Of a stretch of DNA of 64,000 nucleotides, positions 50,831 to 58,999 are shown piece after piece. The translations under genes were made by a program, and so were the position numbers. The stretch is taken from NCBI GenBank assembly GCA_001770415.1, contig MEQX01000107.1, positions 17,251 to 81,250 of the forward strand, read 5' to 3'. The notes under the pieces were generated by a model, which saw only the letters and a program-made list of their open reading frames with translations, was not told the origin of the DNA and searched no databases. Numbering within the stretch: position 1 is the first letter of the stretch; each line of letters opens with the position of its first letter. The DNA comes from Betaproteobacteria bacterium RIFCSPLOWO2_02_FULL_63_19 (GTDB taxonomy: Bacteria; Pseudomonadota; Gammaproteobacteria; Burkholderiales; SG8-39).

Positions 50831-52699
50831 TCAGACGGCAACGATCAATCCGGCAGCGCTGCCGGCATAGACGGCGTCCACCAGCGCCGCTCGATTGGAA
50901 AGTACCGCGCGCTGGTTGATCGAACCCTTGTCGGTCATCTCGCCATGGTCGATTGACGGTCCCTCCGCCAGGAGCAGCAGACGTGTAACACGGTTGGAGC
51001 TGCCGGTCGCGCGCGCCGCGAAGTCGTCCAGCCGGCGCTTGAACTCGGCTCGGAGGGCCGGATGCACGATAACGTCGTCTTGGGCGATGCCCTCGCCTCC
51101 GACGAATGCCCGGCATGCGCCGCGGTCGGGGAACGCGAGGACCGCGAGCGCATCGCGCCCGGGCCCTGCGATCACCACGTCGTGCAGCAGCGGCGCGAAA
51201 TGGTCGAGCGCCGCCGAGCGCAGCGGACCGAGGGCGACCCAGGTTCCGGTCGAGAGCTTGAAGTCCTCGGCAATGCGTCCGTCGAAGATCAGCCCCCGAT
51301 TGACGTCCTTCGAATCGGCAAAACGCAGCGCGTCGCCGATGCAGTAGAAACCGTCCTCGTCGAACGCCCGGGCGGTAAGCTCCGGATCCCGCCAGTACCC
51401 CGGCGTGATATTCGGGCCGCGATAACGCGCCTCCCATTTGTCCTCGAACGGCACGAGCTTCATCTCCACGCCGCGCGCCGGGACGCCGACATTGCCCGCG
51501 CCTACCATGGTGTGGCCGGCCGCCATCGCGAACGGCGCGGTCTCCGTCGAGCCGAGTCCGCTCAGCACCAGGACGCGCTCGCCGCAGGTCCGGTACGCGA
51601 TCTGATCCAGCGCGTCCCAGGTGTCCGGAGACATGCCCGCGCCCGCGTACCAGAGGAGCCCGAGATCCCGGAAGAAATTGCGTGCGAGCGCCGGATCGGC
51701 GTGCAGGTAGGGCAGCAGCGCCGCATAGCCCTTGGGCACGTTGAAATACCAGGTCGGAGACACTTCGCGCAGGTTGCGCACCGTGGCCTCGATCGCGCCG
51801 GGCAACGGCCTGCCATCGTCGATGTACAGGGTCCCGCCATGGTGCAGGACGAAGTTGAAATTGTGATTGCCGCCCGCGGTGTGGTTCCACGGGGACCAGT
51901 CGAGCACCACCGGAGGCGCATCATTGAGATAGGCGAAGTGGGCGCCGATCATCGCCACGTTGGAACAGATCATCCTCTGGGTGTTGATGACCGCCTTGGG
52001 CACGCCGGTCGAGCCGGAAGTAAACAGGAACTTCGCAATGGTTTCGGGCCCGATGCGCGCGTGCGCGCCGTCGACTTCGCTGCCCACTTCCGAACCGAGC
52101 AGTTGGGTGAAGGGCGTCGCCGGCCGGCCCTCGGGTGCGTTGTGCGACACCACGAGTTCCACGCCGCCCGGCAGCGCGGCGGCAATGGCGCGGGCAAAAG
52201 GCCCGGCGTCCTCGACGAAGACGAGGCCCGGGTCGAGCAGGCCGAATATGTGACGAAGCCTGCCAAAGTCAGCCGAAACGAGGGAGTACGCGGGCGATAC
52301 CGGTGCATAGGGGATGCCCGAGTACAGGGCCGCGGTGCCCAGCAGCGCGTGATCGATGCTGTTGCCCGAAAGAATGACCACCGGCCGCTCGGCCGACAGG
52401 CCCCTGGCGCGCAGCGCCGCCGCTATGCGCCGCACCGTGTCGCGCGCCTCGCCGTAGCAAAGGCGCCGCCAGCCGCCGAGCGCGTCGCGGGCTGCAAGCC
52501 ACACCCGATCGGGCGCGGTGCGCGACCAATGCTCCAGCCGATCGGTGATGCGCACGGGGTAATCGCCCAGAGGGGCGAGATTGCTTACGCGAAGCGAACC
52601 GTCTGCGCACTGTTCGACGGCGGCGCGGCACTCACCCAGGCGCACCGGCCGGATCGGAATGGGGTTGCCGGATGAATTTGTCACCGGCGCGCTTCTCAT
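50831..52699 (-). CDS. Feruloyl-CoA synthetase-like acid:CoA ligase
   Basis: A 622-residue ANL-superfamily enzyme whose length and order of motifs match the feruloyl-CoA synthetase (Fcs) family. The P-loop is FTSGSTGVPKAVINTQ, then DWSPWNHTAGGNHNFNF, LSGLGSTETAPFA and the C-terminal GRIAEDFKLSTGTWV with MTDKGSINQRAVL. It would activate ferulate or coumarate for the hydratase-lyase encoded at 55722. I chose ATG 52699, which overlaps the stop codon of a dctM stump (ATGA), rather than ATG 52720; either is possible. The ancestral order was therefore a TRAP transporter followed by the ligase. Confidence 0.85.
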   Translation of the reverse strand: MRSAPVTNSSGNPIPIRPVRLGECRAAVEQCADGSLRVSNLAPLGDYPVRITDRLEHWSRTAPDRVWLAARDALGGWRRLCYGEARDTVRRIAAALRARGLSAERPVVILSGNSIDHALLGTAALYSGIPYAPVSPAYSLVSADFGRLRHIFGLLDPGLVFVEDAGPFARAIAAALPGGVELVVSHNAPEGRPATPFTQLLGSEVGSEVDGAHARIGPETIAKFLFTSGSTGVPKAVINTQRMICSNVAMIGAHFAYLNDAPPVVLDWSPWNHTAGGNHNFNFVLHHGGTLYIDDGRPLPGAIEATVRNLREVSPTWYFNVPKGYAALLPYLHADPALARNFFRDLGLLWYAGAGMSPDTWDALDQIAYRTCGERVLVLSGLGSTETAPFAMAAGHTMVGAGNVGVPARGVEMKLVPFEDKWEARYRGPNITPGYWRDPELTARAFDEDGFYCIGDALRFADSKDVNRGLIFDGRIAEDFKLSTGTWVALGPLRSAALDHFAPLLHDVVIAGPGRDALAVLAFPDRGACRAFVGGEGIAQDDVIVHPALRAEFKRRLDDFAARATGSSNRVTRLLLLAEGPSIDHGEMTDKGSINQRAVLSNRAALVDAVYAGSAAGLIVAV

Positions 52700-52881
52700 C
52701 CCATCGTGTTGGGAAGCCATAGCGATATCTGCGGAAACGCGATGATCAGCGTCATGATGACGACCTCGCAGGCGAGGAACCAGAGGCAGCCGCGGAAAAT
52801 GTCGTGCAGCGGGACGCTCTCGCCGACGACGGCGTCGACGACGTAGACATTGAATCCGACCGGCGGCGGCTGCATCGGCAC
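52696..52881 (-). pseudogene. Truncated dctM, C-terminal 60 codons
   Basis: The frame reads PPPVGFNVYVVDAVVGESVP, then HDIFRGCLWFLACEVVIM and FPQISLWLPNTMG before its stop, the normal C-terminal end of a TRAP large permease. It is most like the system A protein (PPVGLCVYAV, FPQISLYLPGLMN). Everything upstream is missing: a stop codon lies just before 52881 and 41 bases away the sulfatase gene begins on the other strand. A GTG at 52881 could start a 61-residue peptide, but a functional product is improbable. The stop overlaps the ligase start, so it may now act only as its leader. Confidence 0.8.
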
Positions 52882-52883
52882 AT

Positions 52884-52889
52884 TATAAT
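52884..52889 (+). promoter_or_regulatory. Possible -10 element of the sulfatase-family gene
   Basis: A perfect TATAAT stands 33 bases upstream of the ATG at 52922 in an otherwise GC-rich region. No recognisable -35 hexamer is found 16-18 bases further upstream, so the call is tentative. Confidence 0.25.
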
Positions 52890-52921
52890 TTCAGCGACAA
52901 GATTCGAGGGAAAGCAAACTG

Positions 52922-54487
52922 ATGAGTGCGGTGCGCAACGTGCTTTTCATCATGTGTGATCAGTTGCGCGCCGATCATCTTTCATGCTACGGCCATCCCG
53001 CGCTGGAGACGCCGAATATCGACGCGCTCGCCGCGCGTGGGGTGAAGTTCGACCGCGCCTACGCCTCCTCGCCGGTCTGCGGGCCTTCGCGCATGTCCTT
53101 CTACACCGGGCGTTCGGTGACCAGCCACGGCGCGACCTGGAACCGCGTGCCGCTGTCGCTGCGCGAGCTGACACTAGGCGACTATCTCGCTGCGGCCGGC
53201 CGCCGGGCGGTTCTGGCGGGCAAGACCCACGTGCTTGCGGACTTGCATGGATTCGAGCGTTTCGGCATTGAGCTGGAATCGGAGCGCGGCCTGCTCATGC
53301 GCGAAGGCGGTTTCGTCCCGATCGACCGCTATGACGGCCATTCCCCGCCCGGGAGCGAAAGCGGATACCCCGCCTACCTGAGAGAGCGCGGCTATGTGAG
53401 TGACGATCCGTGGACCGATTTCGTGATCGCCACCGAGGATGATCGAGGCAGGATCTACAGCGGCTGGCAGATGCGCAACGTCCACCTTCCGGCACGGGTG
53501 AAGGAGGAGGACTCGGAAACCGCCTACATGACGCGCAAGGCGATCGAGTTCATACGCGGGCGGGGAAACGAACCGTGGGTGCTGCACCTGTCTCTGGTGA
53601 AGCCCCATTGGCCTTACGTGGCGCCGGCGCCCTACCACGCGTTGTACGCGCCGGGCGATGCGCTGCCCGTCAGACGCTCAGCCGTCGAACGCGAGCGGCC
53701 GCATCCGGTGCACGGCGCATTTCAGCAACATCAGTGGTGCCGCAGTTTTGCGCGCGACGAGGTGATCGAGCGCGTGCGGCCGGTCTACATGGGATTGGTA
53801 AAGCAGGTGGACGACCACATCGGCAGGCTGGTCGGCGCGCTCGAGCAGCTCGGACGGTTCGAGGACACGCTGGTCATCTTCACTTCCGACCACGGCGAGT
53901 TCGGCGGCGATCACTGGCTCGGCGAGAAGGAACTCTTCTTCGAGGAGGCTGCGCGAATTCCGCTGGTGCTGGTCGACCCCGACGCGCGCGCCGATGCGAC
54001 CCGTGGGAGCACCGACATGCGCTTTGTCGAAGCAATCGACGTGCTTCCCACGATACTCGACGCGCTGGGCGTACCGGGAGCGCACCACCTGGTCGAAGGC
54101 CGCTCGCTGCTGCCGCTCGCGCGCTCAGCCGATCCCGGACGCTGGCGTGATCTGGTGGTATCGGAACTGGACTATTCGTTCAACGAGGCGCGCCGGCTGC
54201 TGGGGCGGCACCCCGGCGATTGCCACGGCTGGATGGTGCGCACGGAACGCTGGAAATACATCCACTGGCAGGGATTCCGGCCGCAGCTATTCGACCTCGA
54301 GCACGATCCGTACGAGTTCATCGATCTGGGCGGGGACACGCGCTGTGAACCGCAACTGCGCGGGATGCGCGAACGCCTGCTGCAGTGGATGAGCGAGAGA
54401 AAGCTGCGCACGACATTGAGCGACGAAGAGGTCGAGGCGGGCACCAACGCCGCCGCGAAGCACGGCATCCATATCGGCGTTTGGTAG
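52922..54487 (+). CDS. Sulfatase/phosphonate monoester hydrolase family protein
   Basis: A 521-residue alkaline-phosphatase-superfamily hydrolase. The formylglycine motif is SSPVCGPSRMSFYTGR, with Cys53 and Arg57 (C-x-P-S-R); metal ligands are Asp13 in MCDQLRADH and the Asp-His pair in FTSDHGEFGG. The cysteine must be oxidised to formylglycine by a maturase, which is not in the window. No signal peptide, so it is cytoplasmic, as are the bacterial arylsulfatase/phosphonate monoester hydrolases of similar length. It might remove sulfate from a sulfated phenolic acid. It starts divergently from the dctM stump and converges on a Bug gene. Confidence 0.88.
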   Translation: MSAVRNVLFIMCDQLRADHLSCYGHPALETPNIDALAARGVKFDRAYASSPVCGPSRMSFYTGRSVTSHGATWNRVPLSLRELTLGDYLAAAGRRAVLAGKTHVLADLHGFERFGIELESERGLLMREGGFVPIDRYDGHSPPGSESGYPAYLRERGYVSDDPWTDFVIATEDDRGRIYSGWQMRNVHLPARVKEEDSETAYMTRKAIEFIRGRGNEPWVLHLSLVKPHWPYVAPAPYHALYAPGDALPVRRSAVERERPHPVHGAFQQHQWCRSFARDEVIERVRPVYMGLVKQVDDHIGRLVGALEQLGRFEDTLVIFTSDHGEFGGDHWLGEKELFFEEAARIPLVLVDPDARADATRGSTDMRFVEAIDVLPTILDALGVPGAHHLVEGRSLLPLARSADPGRWRDLVVSELDYSFNEARRLLGRHPGDCHGWMVRTERWKYIHWQGFRPQLFDLEHDPYEFIDLGGDTRCEPQLRGMRERLLQWMSERKLRTTLSDEEVEAGTNAAAKHGIHIGVW

Positions 54488-54494
54488 GCGGGCA

Positions 54495-54514
54495 GGCGCG
54501 CGGCCGCGCGCGCC
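54495..54514. terminator. GC-rich hairpin between convergent genes
   Basis: A perfect eight-base stem GGCGCGCG/CGCGCGCC with a GCCG loop lies eight bases after the sulfatase stop and 18 bases before the end of the convergent Bug gene. It has no T-run on either side, so it may be a Rho-type pause or an mRNA-stabilising hairpin serving both genes. Confidence 0.45.
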
Positions 54515-54532
54515 GGATTGCGAATCAGCCGG

Positions 54533-55495
54533 TCAATTGCCGCGGAATCCTGAAGCCTTGATCACCGGCCCCCACTGGTCGTAATCGGCCTTCATGATGC
54601 GGGCCAGTTCGGCCGGTCCGTATCCGGTCGGCTCGAGCCCGATCTGTGCCAGGCGCTTGTTGACCGCGTCATCGTGGATCGCGGCGATTGCCGCCTTTGA
54701 CAGCCGCGCGATCGTGGCTTGCGAAATCCCGGCGGGAGCGAACATGGCGTACCACGGAATGGCGGACATTTCGTATCCCGCTTCCTTGAACGTTGCCACG
54801 TCGGGAAACGCCGCGGCCCGCTTGTCCCCGGACACCACGAGCAGCCTCGCCTTGCCTGCCCTGGCGATCGACCCGATGTCCGCGGCAACAGTGCTCGCCG
54901 CCGCGATCTCCCCGGCTGCGAGCGCATGCAGCACGTTCGCCGACCCCTTGTACGGAACGTGGGTCAGCTCGATACCGGCGGTCCGGGCGAACATCACGCC
55001 AAGGAAATGCGGAATGCTGCCGGCCGCCGCAGACGCATAAAAGCCCCATTTGGTGTCCTTCTTCACGAGCGCCACATATTCGGCCAATGTCTTCGCTGGC
55101 ACTTTGGCCGAGACGCCGAACCCGAGCTGGAAATTCGACAGATGCGCGACCGGCACGAAGTCTTTGAAGGGGTCGTAGCGCAGGTTGCCGAACGAGTGCG
55201 GGAAGATCGACATCGTTGCGACCGGCGTGATGAGCAAGGTACTGCCGTCCGGCGTGGCTGCTTTGACGAGTTCGTTAGCGATGCGTCCGCCGGCGCCTGG
55301 CTTGTTCTCTACGATCACCGGCTGGGCGAGGGACTGGCGCATGTGGTCGGCGACGACGCGCGACAGGATATCGCTTGCCGCGCCGGCGGGATAGCCGAGC
55401 ATGATCTTGATGGTGCCCTGCTGCGCCCGGACGTTGAATGAAAGCGTGGTTGCCGCTATCGCCGCCAGAGCGAACAGCGTACGTGTGGTCTTCAT
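54533..55495 (-). CDS. Bug/TctC family periplasmic binding protein
   Basis: A 320-residue receptor with signal peptide (FALAAIAATTLSFNVRA, cleavage near AQQG). Family segments are IKIMLGYPAGAASDILSRVV, VIVENKPGAGGRIANELVKA and DGSTLLITPV. ATG 55495 is followed directly by the basic MKTTRT. It stands alone between the sulfatase and the hydratase-lyase gene; its membrane partner is not adjacent. A hydroxycinnamate or phenolic acid ligand is possible from context only. Confidence 0.9.
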   Translation of the reverse strand: MKTTRTLFALAAIAATTLSFNVRAQQGTIKIMLGYPAGAASDILSRVVADHMRQSLAQPVIVENKPGAGGRIANELVKAATPDGSTLLITPVATMSIFPHSFGNLRYDPFKDFVPVAHLSNFQLGFGVSAKVPAKTLAEYVALVKKDTKWGFYASAAAGSIPHFLGVMFARTAGIELTHVPYKGSANVLHALAAGEIAAASTVAADIGSIARAGKARLLVVSGDKRAAAFPDVATFKEAGYEMSAIPWYAMFAPAGISQATIARLSKAAIAAIHDDAVNKRLAQIGLEPTGYGPAELARIMKADYDQWGPVIKASGFRGN

Positions 55496-55721
55496 CGCGT
55501 CCCCCCCTCGTGAAAGCGTGACCCAATCGTAACACCAGTGAGGGTCGTTCCGGAACCGGTCGCGCCGGCGCGGCGCGCGAACCCCGGAAGACCGTGTGCA
55601 AACTGGCCATCGGCCCGTCCGGCGGGTAATCTGAAGCCGTGCGCGAGGGGAAGAGCGCGATACCGGCTAACCGGTCCAATGAGTTCCGGCACAGGCCGAA
55701 TTTCAACCACTGGAGAAGAGC

Positions 55722-56588
55722 ATGTCAGAGATCAAGGCAAGCGCGGGCAAGTCCGGGAGTGCGGAACCCTGGGGCAACAACGTCCTGGTCGAATTCGAGG
55801 ACGGCATCGCGTGGGTATACCTGAACCGTCCCGATAAGCGTAACGCGATGAGTCCCGCGCTTTGCAGCGAAATGGTCTCCGTCCTGGACGCGCTGGAGAC
55901 CGATTCCCGCTGTGGCGTGCTGGTGCTGACCGGAAATGGCGAGGCGTTCTCGGCCGGAATGGACCTGAAGGAGTACTTCCGCGAAACCGACGGCGGGCAG
56001 CACGTCGACAAGATGCGCGTCTACCGTACTGCCAGCCAGTTTCACTGGCGCATACTGATGCAGTACTACAAGCCGACGATCGCCATGGTCAACGGCTGGT
56101 GCTTCGGCGGCGCGTTCACGCCGCTGATCTCGTGCGACCTCGCGATCGCCGCCGAAGACGCGGTGTTCGGGGTGTCCGAGATCAACTGGGGGATCATCCC
56201 AGGCGGCAACGTCACCAAGTCGCTGTTCAGCGTCATGGGCCGGCGCGATGCCCTGTACTACATCATGACGGGGCAGACGTTCACCGGCGCCAAGGCCGCG
56301 CAGATGGGAATCGTCAACGAGGCCGTTCCCAGAGACCGGCTGCGCAGTCGCACCAAGGAGATCGCGCTCGTGCTGCTCGAAAAGAATCCGACGGTGTTGC
56401 GGCAGGCGAAGGTGGCGGCCAAGTACATCGAGGAGATGTCATGGGATCTCGCGAACGACTACCTCACCGCGAAGAACGAGCAGGCCATACTCATCGATCC
56501 CGAACGCGGTCGTGAAAAAGGACTGCAGGGGTTTCTCGACGACAAGCGCTACCGCCCGGGGCTGGAGAACTACCGCAAGGACGGCTGA
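55722..56588 (+). CDS. p-Hydroxycinnamoyl-CoA hydratase/lyase
   Basis: A 288-residue crotonase-fold enzyme that I recognise as HCHL (Ech, enoyl-CoA hydratase/aldolase of ferulate catabolism). Long diagnostic stretches are present: WVYLNRPDKRNAMSP, SAGMDLKEYFRETD, PTIAMVNGWCFGG, SEINWGIIPGGN, ALYYIMTGQTF and FLDDKRYRPGLENY. Catalytic positions of the Pseudomonas enzyme are kept: Glu153 (Glu143), Tyr85 (Tyr75) and Tyr247 (Tyr239). It converts feruloyl-CoA to vanillin and acetyl-CoA. ATG 55722 follows GGAGAAG. The matching synthetase is at 50831-52699 on the other strand. A vanillin dehydrogenase is not seen. Confidence 0.9.
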   Translation: MSEIKASAGKSGSAEPWGNNVLVEFEDGIAWVYLNRPDKRNAMSPALCSEMVSVLDALETDSRCGVLVLTGNGEAFSAGMDLKEYFRETDGGQHVDKMRVYRTASQFHWRILMQYYKPTIAMVNGWCFGGAFTPLISCDLAIAAEDAVFGVSEINWGIIPGGNVTKSLFSVMGRRDALYYIMTGQTFTGAKAAQMGIVNEAVPRDRLRSRTKEIALVLLEKNPTVLRQAKVAAKYIEEMSWDLANDYLTAKNEQAILIDPERGREKGLQGFLDDKRYRPGLENYRKDG

Positions 56589-56615
56589 TCGCCCGACGGC
56601 CTGAGCGCCGCCGCA

Positions 56616-56732
56616 CTACCCGCCGACGTGAAACGGCCCGCGCGGCGCCGTGTGCAGGCTCTCGGCGCCGTCCCGGGTAACCACGAAGTCAGTGTAGGTG
56701 CCACGGACGTCGATTCCGATTTTCGACGTCAT
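56616..56732 (-). pseudogene. N-terminal stump of a hydantoinase/oxoprolinase subunit A gene
   Basis: A 38-codon frame with an intact start (ATG 56732 behind GGAGAA) reads MTSKIGIDVRGTYTDFVVTR and then DGAESLHTAP before a TAG stop. The IGIDVGGTFTDxV pattern is the phosphate-binding N-terminus of HyuA/OplA-type ATPases, which are about 700 residues long. The first glycine of GGT is replaced by arginine here, and the rest of the gene is gone. It lies downstream of the thiolase on the same strand. Confidence 0.65.
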
Positions 56733-56841
56733 CTGCTTTCTCCGGTGGTAAATATCGCGCGGAACATGTTGTCATATGGCCTGGACGGCTTTGCGCGCTG
56801 CGGGCGCAATGGCCGTTCTTGGCATACGGTGGAGAAGAAGC

Positions 56842-58047
56842 CTACGCGTCGCGCACCTCGAGAACCACCGCCATCGCGGTGTCCCCGGCGGCACAGCCGG
56901 TGAATAGCCCGCAACCGCCGCCGCGCATGGCGAGCTCCTCGATCAACTCGATGATCGCGCGCGTTCCCATGGGCGCCTGCGGGTGGCCCCAGACCAGCGA
57001 GCAGCCATAGTTGTTCATGGTCATGCGATCGACGCCGGTCTGGCGCGAGAAGTAAACGTCGTTCACCGCGAAAGGGTTGTGTGTCTTGATTGCTGCCAGG
57101 TCGCCGAATGTGCGACCTGCCTGTTCAAGGGCGCGCCATGCGGCAGGTACCGCGGCCTCGGGCATGTGCGCAAGCGCCGCGCGGGCCAAGCCGAATCCCA
57201 GCAGCCGTATCGCGATTTTCGAATTTGCCGACAATTCCCGCGCCTTGTCACGGCTGGTGAGCACGATGGCCGCATTGCCGTCCGCCGGATGGGTCTGGCC
57301 GCCGAACGTGACCGTACCGCCTTCGATGACCGGCTTCAATTTCGCCAGACCCTCCGGCGTCGACGTCGATATGCCTTCGTCGCCCTCCAGCGTGGCGATC
57401 GACTTTCTTAAATTCGGTGCCGGCACGTCGAACGGCAGGGTCATGAAGCGCTTGAGAAAGGCCGAGCCATCCTTGAGCGAGTCGCGGTACTGCTGTTCGC
57501 GGCGCAGCACCACCTCATGCTGTTCGGCCGTCGTGATGCCGTGCATGGCCGCGACATTCTCGGCGGTCTTCAGCATGGAATGGCCGCCCTGCGGGTCGCA
57601 GCCGAAGTTGTCCATCACCCAATCCTCGGCCACGCCGGTGCCACCGGGGCCGCGCGGGTTGGGATAGTACAGGTGCGGCCCGTTCGAGGTCCGGTCGCAG
57701 GTAACCACGAGCGTGGTACCTGCCATGCCCACTTCGATTTCCTGGGCCCCTGCGAGCAGTGTGCGAACGCCGGTGGCACAGGCCTGCATCAGCGTCGGGC
57801 CGCCCGCCTGTCCCGCGCCGATCATGCCCATCAGCCAAGGCAGACCATAGAAGGAATATTTATGCGGCACCGAAAAGCCGAGTACGCCGTAGTCGAAACA
57901 CTTCGGATCGATATTGCGTTTCGCCAGTTCCTGCCGCGCGACGTGCGCGGCAAATTCGATGCTGTGCAGATTGGCGAAGCTGCCCTGCCAGCGGGTGAAG
58001 GGCGTGCTCCAGTAGGCCCCATAGGGGATTTCAGCTTTGTAAATCAT
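56842..58047 (-). CDS. Thiolase family protein (acetyl-CoA acetyltransferase/SCP-2-like)
   Basis: A 401-residue thiolase. The nucleophile is Cys90 in MQACATGVRTL, the first histidine is in IKTHNPFAVND, the second in WGHPQAPMGTR, and the C-terminal cysteine loop is GGGCGLFTGCAAGDTAM. The THNPFA in place of the common NEAFA motif places it among the thiolase-like lipid-transfer (SCP-x) group. It cleaves or forms a 3-ketoacyl-CoA bond. ATG 58047 has AGGAGC in front and overlaps the stop of the broken MaoC gene (ATGA), preserving the usual MaoC-thiolase order. It would serve beta-oxidation-like steps of side chains. Confidence 0.9.
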   Translation of the reverse strand: MIYKAEIPYGAYWSTPFTRWQGSFANLHSIEFAAHVARQELAKRNIDPKCFDYGVLGFSVPHKYSFYGLPWLMGMIGAGQAGGPTLMQACATGVRTLLAGAQEIEVGMAGTTLVVTCDRTSNGPHLYYPNPRGPGGTGVAEDWVMDNFGCDPQGGHSMLKTAENVAAMHGITTAEQHEVVLRREQQYRDSLKDGSAFLKRFMTLPFDVPAPNLRKSIATLEGDEGISTSTPEGLAKLKPVIEGGTVTFGGQTHPADGNAAIVLTSRDKARELSANSKIAIRLLGFGLARAALAHMPEAAVPAAWRALEQAGRTFGDLAAIKTHNPFAVNDVYFSRQTGVDRMTMNNYGCSLVWGHPQAPMGTRAIIELIEELAMRGGGCGLFTGCAAGDTAMAVVLEVRDA

Positions 58048-58246
58048 TTCGGTTTGCTCCTAGTAGAGAGGGCCAGCGTCGCCGTGCCCGATTGAATAGT
58101 CTCGCCCTTGCAGTTCTGCGCGGCGATTACCAGGCCGACCAGTTTTCGCCGGCTTCCTCGCGCTTGCCGGCAATCTTGCCGACGCAGGTGATGACATCGC
58201 CGGGAAACGCCATGCCGACGAAACGAAGCGTCTCCCCAAACGGTAT
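58044..58246 (-). pseudogene. Broken MaoC-like hydratase, C-terminal part with frameshift
   Basis: The minus strand first reads IPFGETLRFVGMAFPGDVIT and then GKIAGKREEAGEN in one frame, and after the base run at 58143-58146 (AAAA on the coding strand) LVGLVIAAQNCKGETIQSG and TATLALSTRSK in another. Joined across a one-base loss, this is the normal end of a MaoC-type hotdog dehydratase (PGD loop, then N-x-x-G-E strand). The N-terminal part is absent; a stop codon precedes the first residue. Its TGA overlaps the thiolase start, so the pair was once an operon. A sequencing error in the AAAA run could explain the shift but not the missing front. Confidence 0.7.
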
Positions 58247-58591
58247 TCAGCCCGACGGCACGGAGAATTATCGAGTAACTACTGGGCAATCTACGCCGCG
58301 GCAGTATCGAAGGCAACACACCGTCCGGGGCTCCCGTCAGGGACCCCGGGGTTCGTAGCAGTAACGTCCGGCGATGTCGGGTGTGGTAAGTCAACGCGCC
58401 CGCCGCGCTCGTACCGCATTCCAAGCGCCAGTCCCGCAGGCGGCGGTCGAGCAGCCTTCCCGCCATCGTGCCTGGCGCCAAGATGCCGAGATAGCACAAT
58501 ATGCGCCCGATGACCTGGGTCAGAGAATTCGATAACTGTTACGATACGGTGGTCCGTGCATAGGAAAAAGCGAATCGGACGAGGACAGCGA
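58247..58591. other. Region without recognisable gene
   Basis: About 345 bases between the MaoC stump and a doubtful small frame. I find no conserved protein in any of six frames. It probably contains decayed sequence left by the deletion that removed the front of maoC. A G/C-rich dyad near 58321-58353 (around CCCCGGGG) is visible. Confidence 0.35.
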
Positions 58592-58999
58592 ATGACGGGA
58601 AATCGGCACATCGCCATCACCACAGAGGATCTGCTCGTCGCGGGCGGGCCGACGAAACGAGCATCTGGGGCCAAGGAGGTCGCTCACGGCAACGAGGAAC
58701 CGGCGCGCGAGACCTATCTCACTGATGGCTGTATCGAGCCCGCGGTGGCGTGCTGCAAGCGTACCGCGCCGAACCCTGAACCGCGTCGCCAGGGCTATGG
58801 GCTCGACCGTCTCGGCGCGCAGGTCAAAGACACGGACGCGGCGCAAGCGCGGGCGATGAACATCGGCGCCGCGACCCGGCCGCCGGCCAGGGTGGATCTC
58901 GCGAATCTCAGCGGTCGTATCTTCTTCGAGAGGGAATGCGTCCTCGCCGGGGTGCAGTTCGATCTTCCGGACAAGATCCTGCAGGTCGCGTCTGCATGA
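58592..58999 (+). CDS. Hypothetical protein, doubtful
   Basis: A 135-codon frame with ATG 58592 behind GAGGA and a stop that overlaps the ABC ATPase start by four bases (ATGA), which is the usual arrangement for a real upstream partner. The product (for example RVDLANLSGRIFFERECVLA) is rich in Arg and Ala, has no hydrophobic segment and matches no family that I recognise. It may be a degraded gene or a chance frame. Confidence 0.3.
   Translation: MTGNRHIAITTEDLLVAGGPTKRASGAKEVAHGNEEPARETYLTDGCIEPAVACCKRTAPNPEPRRQGYGLDRLGAQVKDTDAAQARAMNIGAATRPPARVDLANLSGRIFFERECVLAGVQFDLPDKILQVASA

Noticed and set aside
58592-58999. Small frame before the ABC ATPase as a confident gene
   Set aside because: Start site and overlap are good but the product is compositionally poor and unrecognised; kept only as a doubtful feature.
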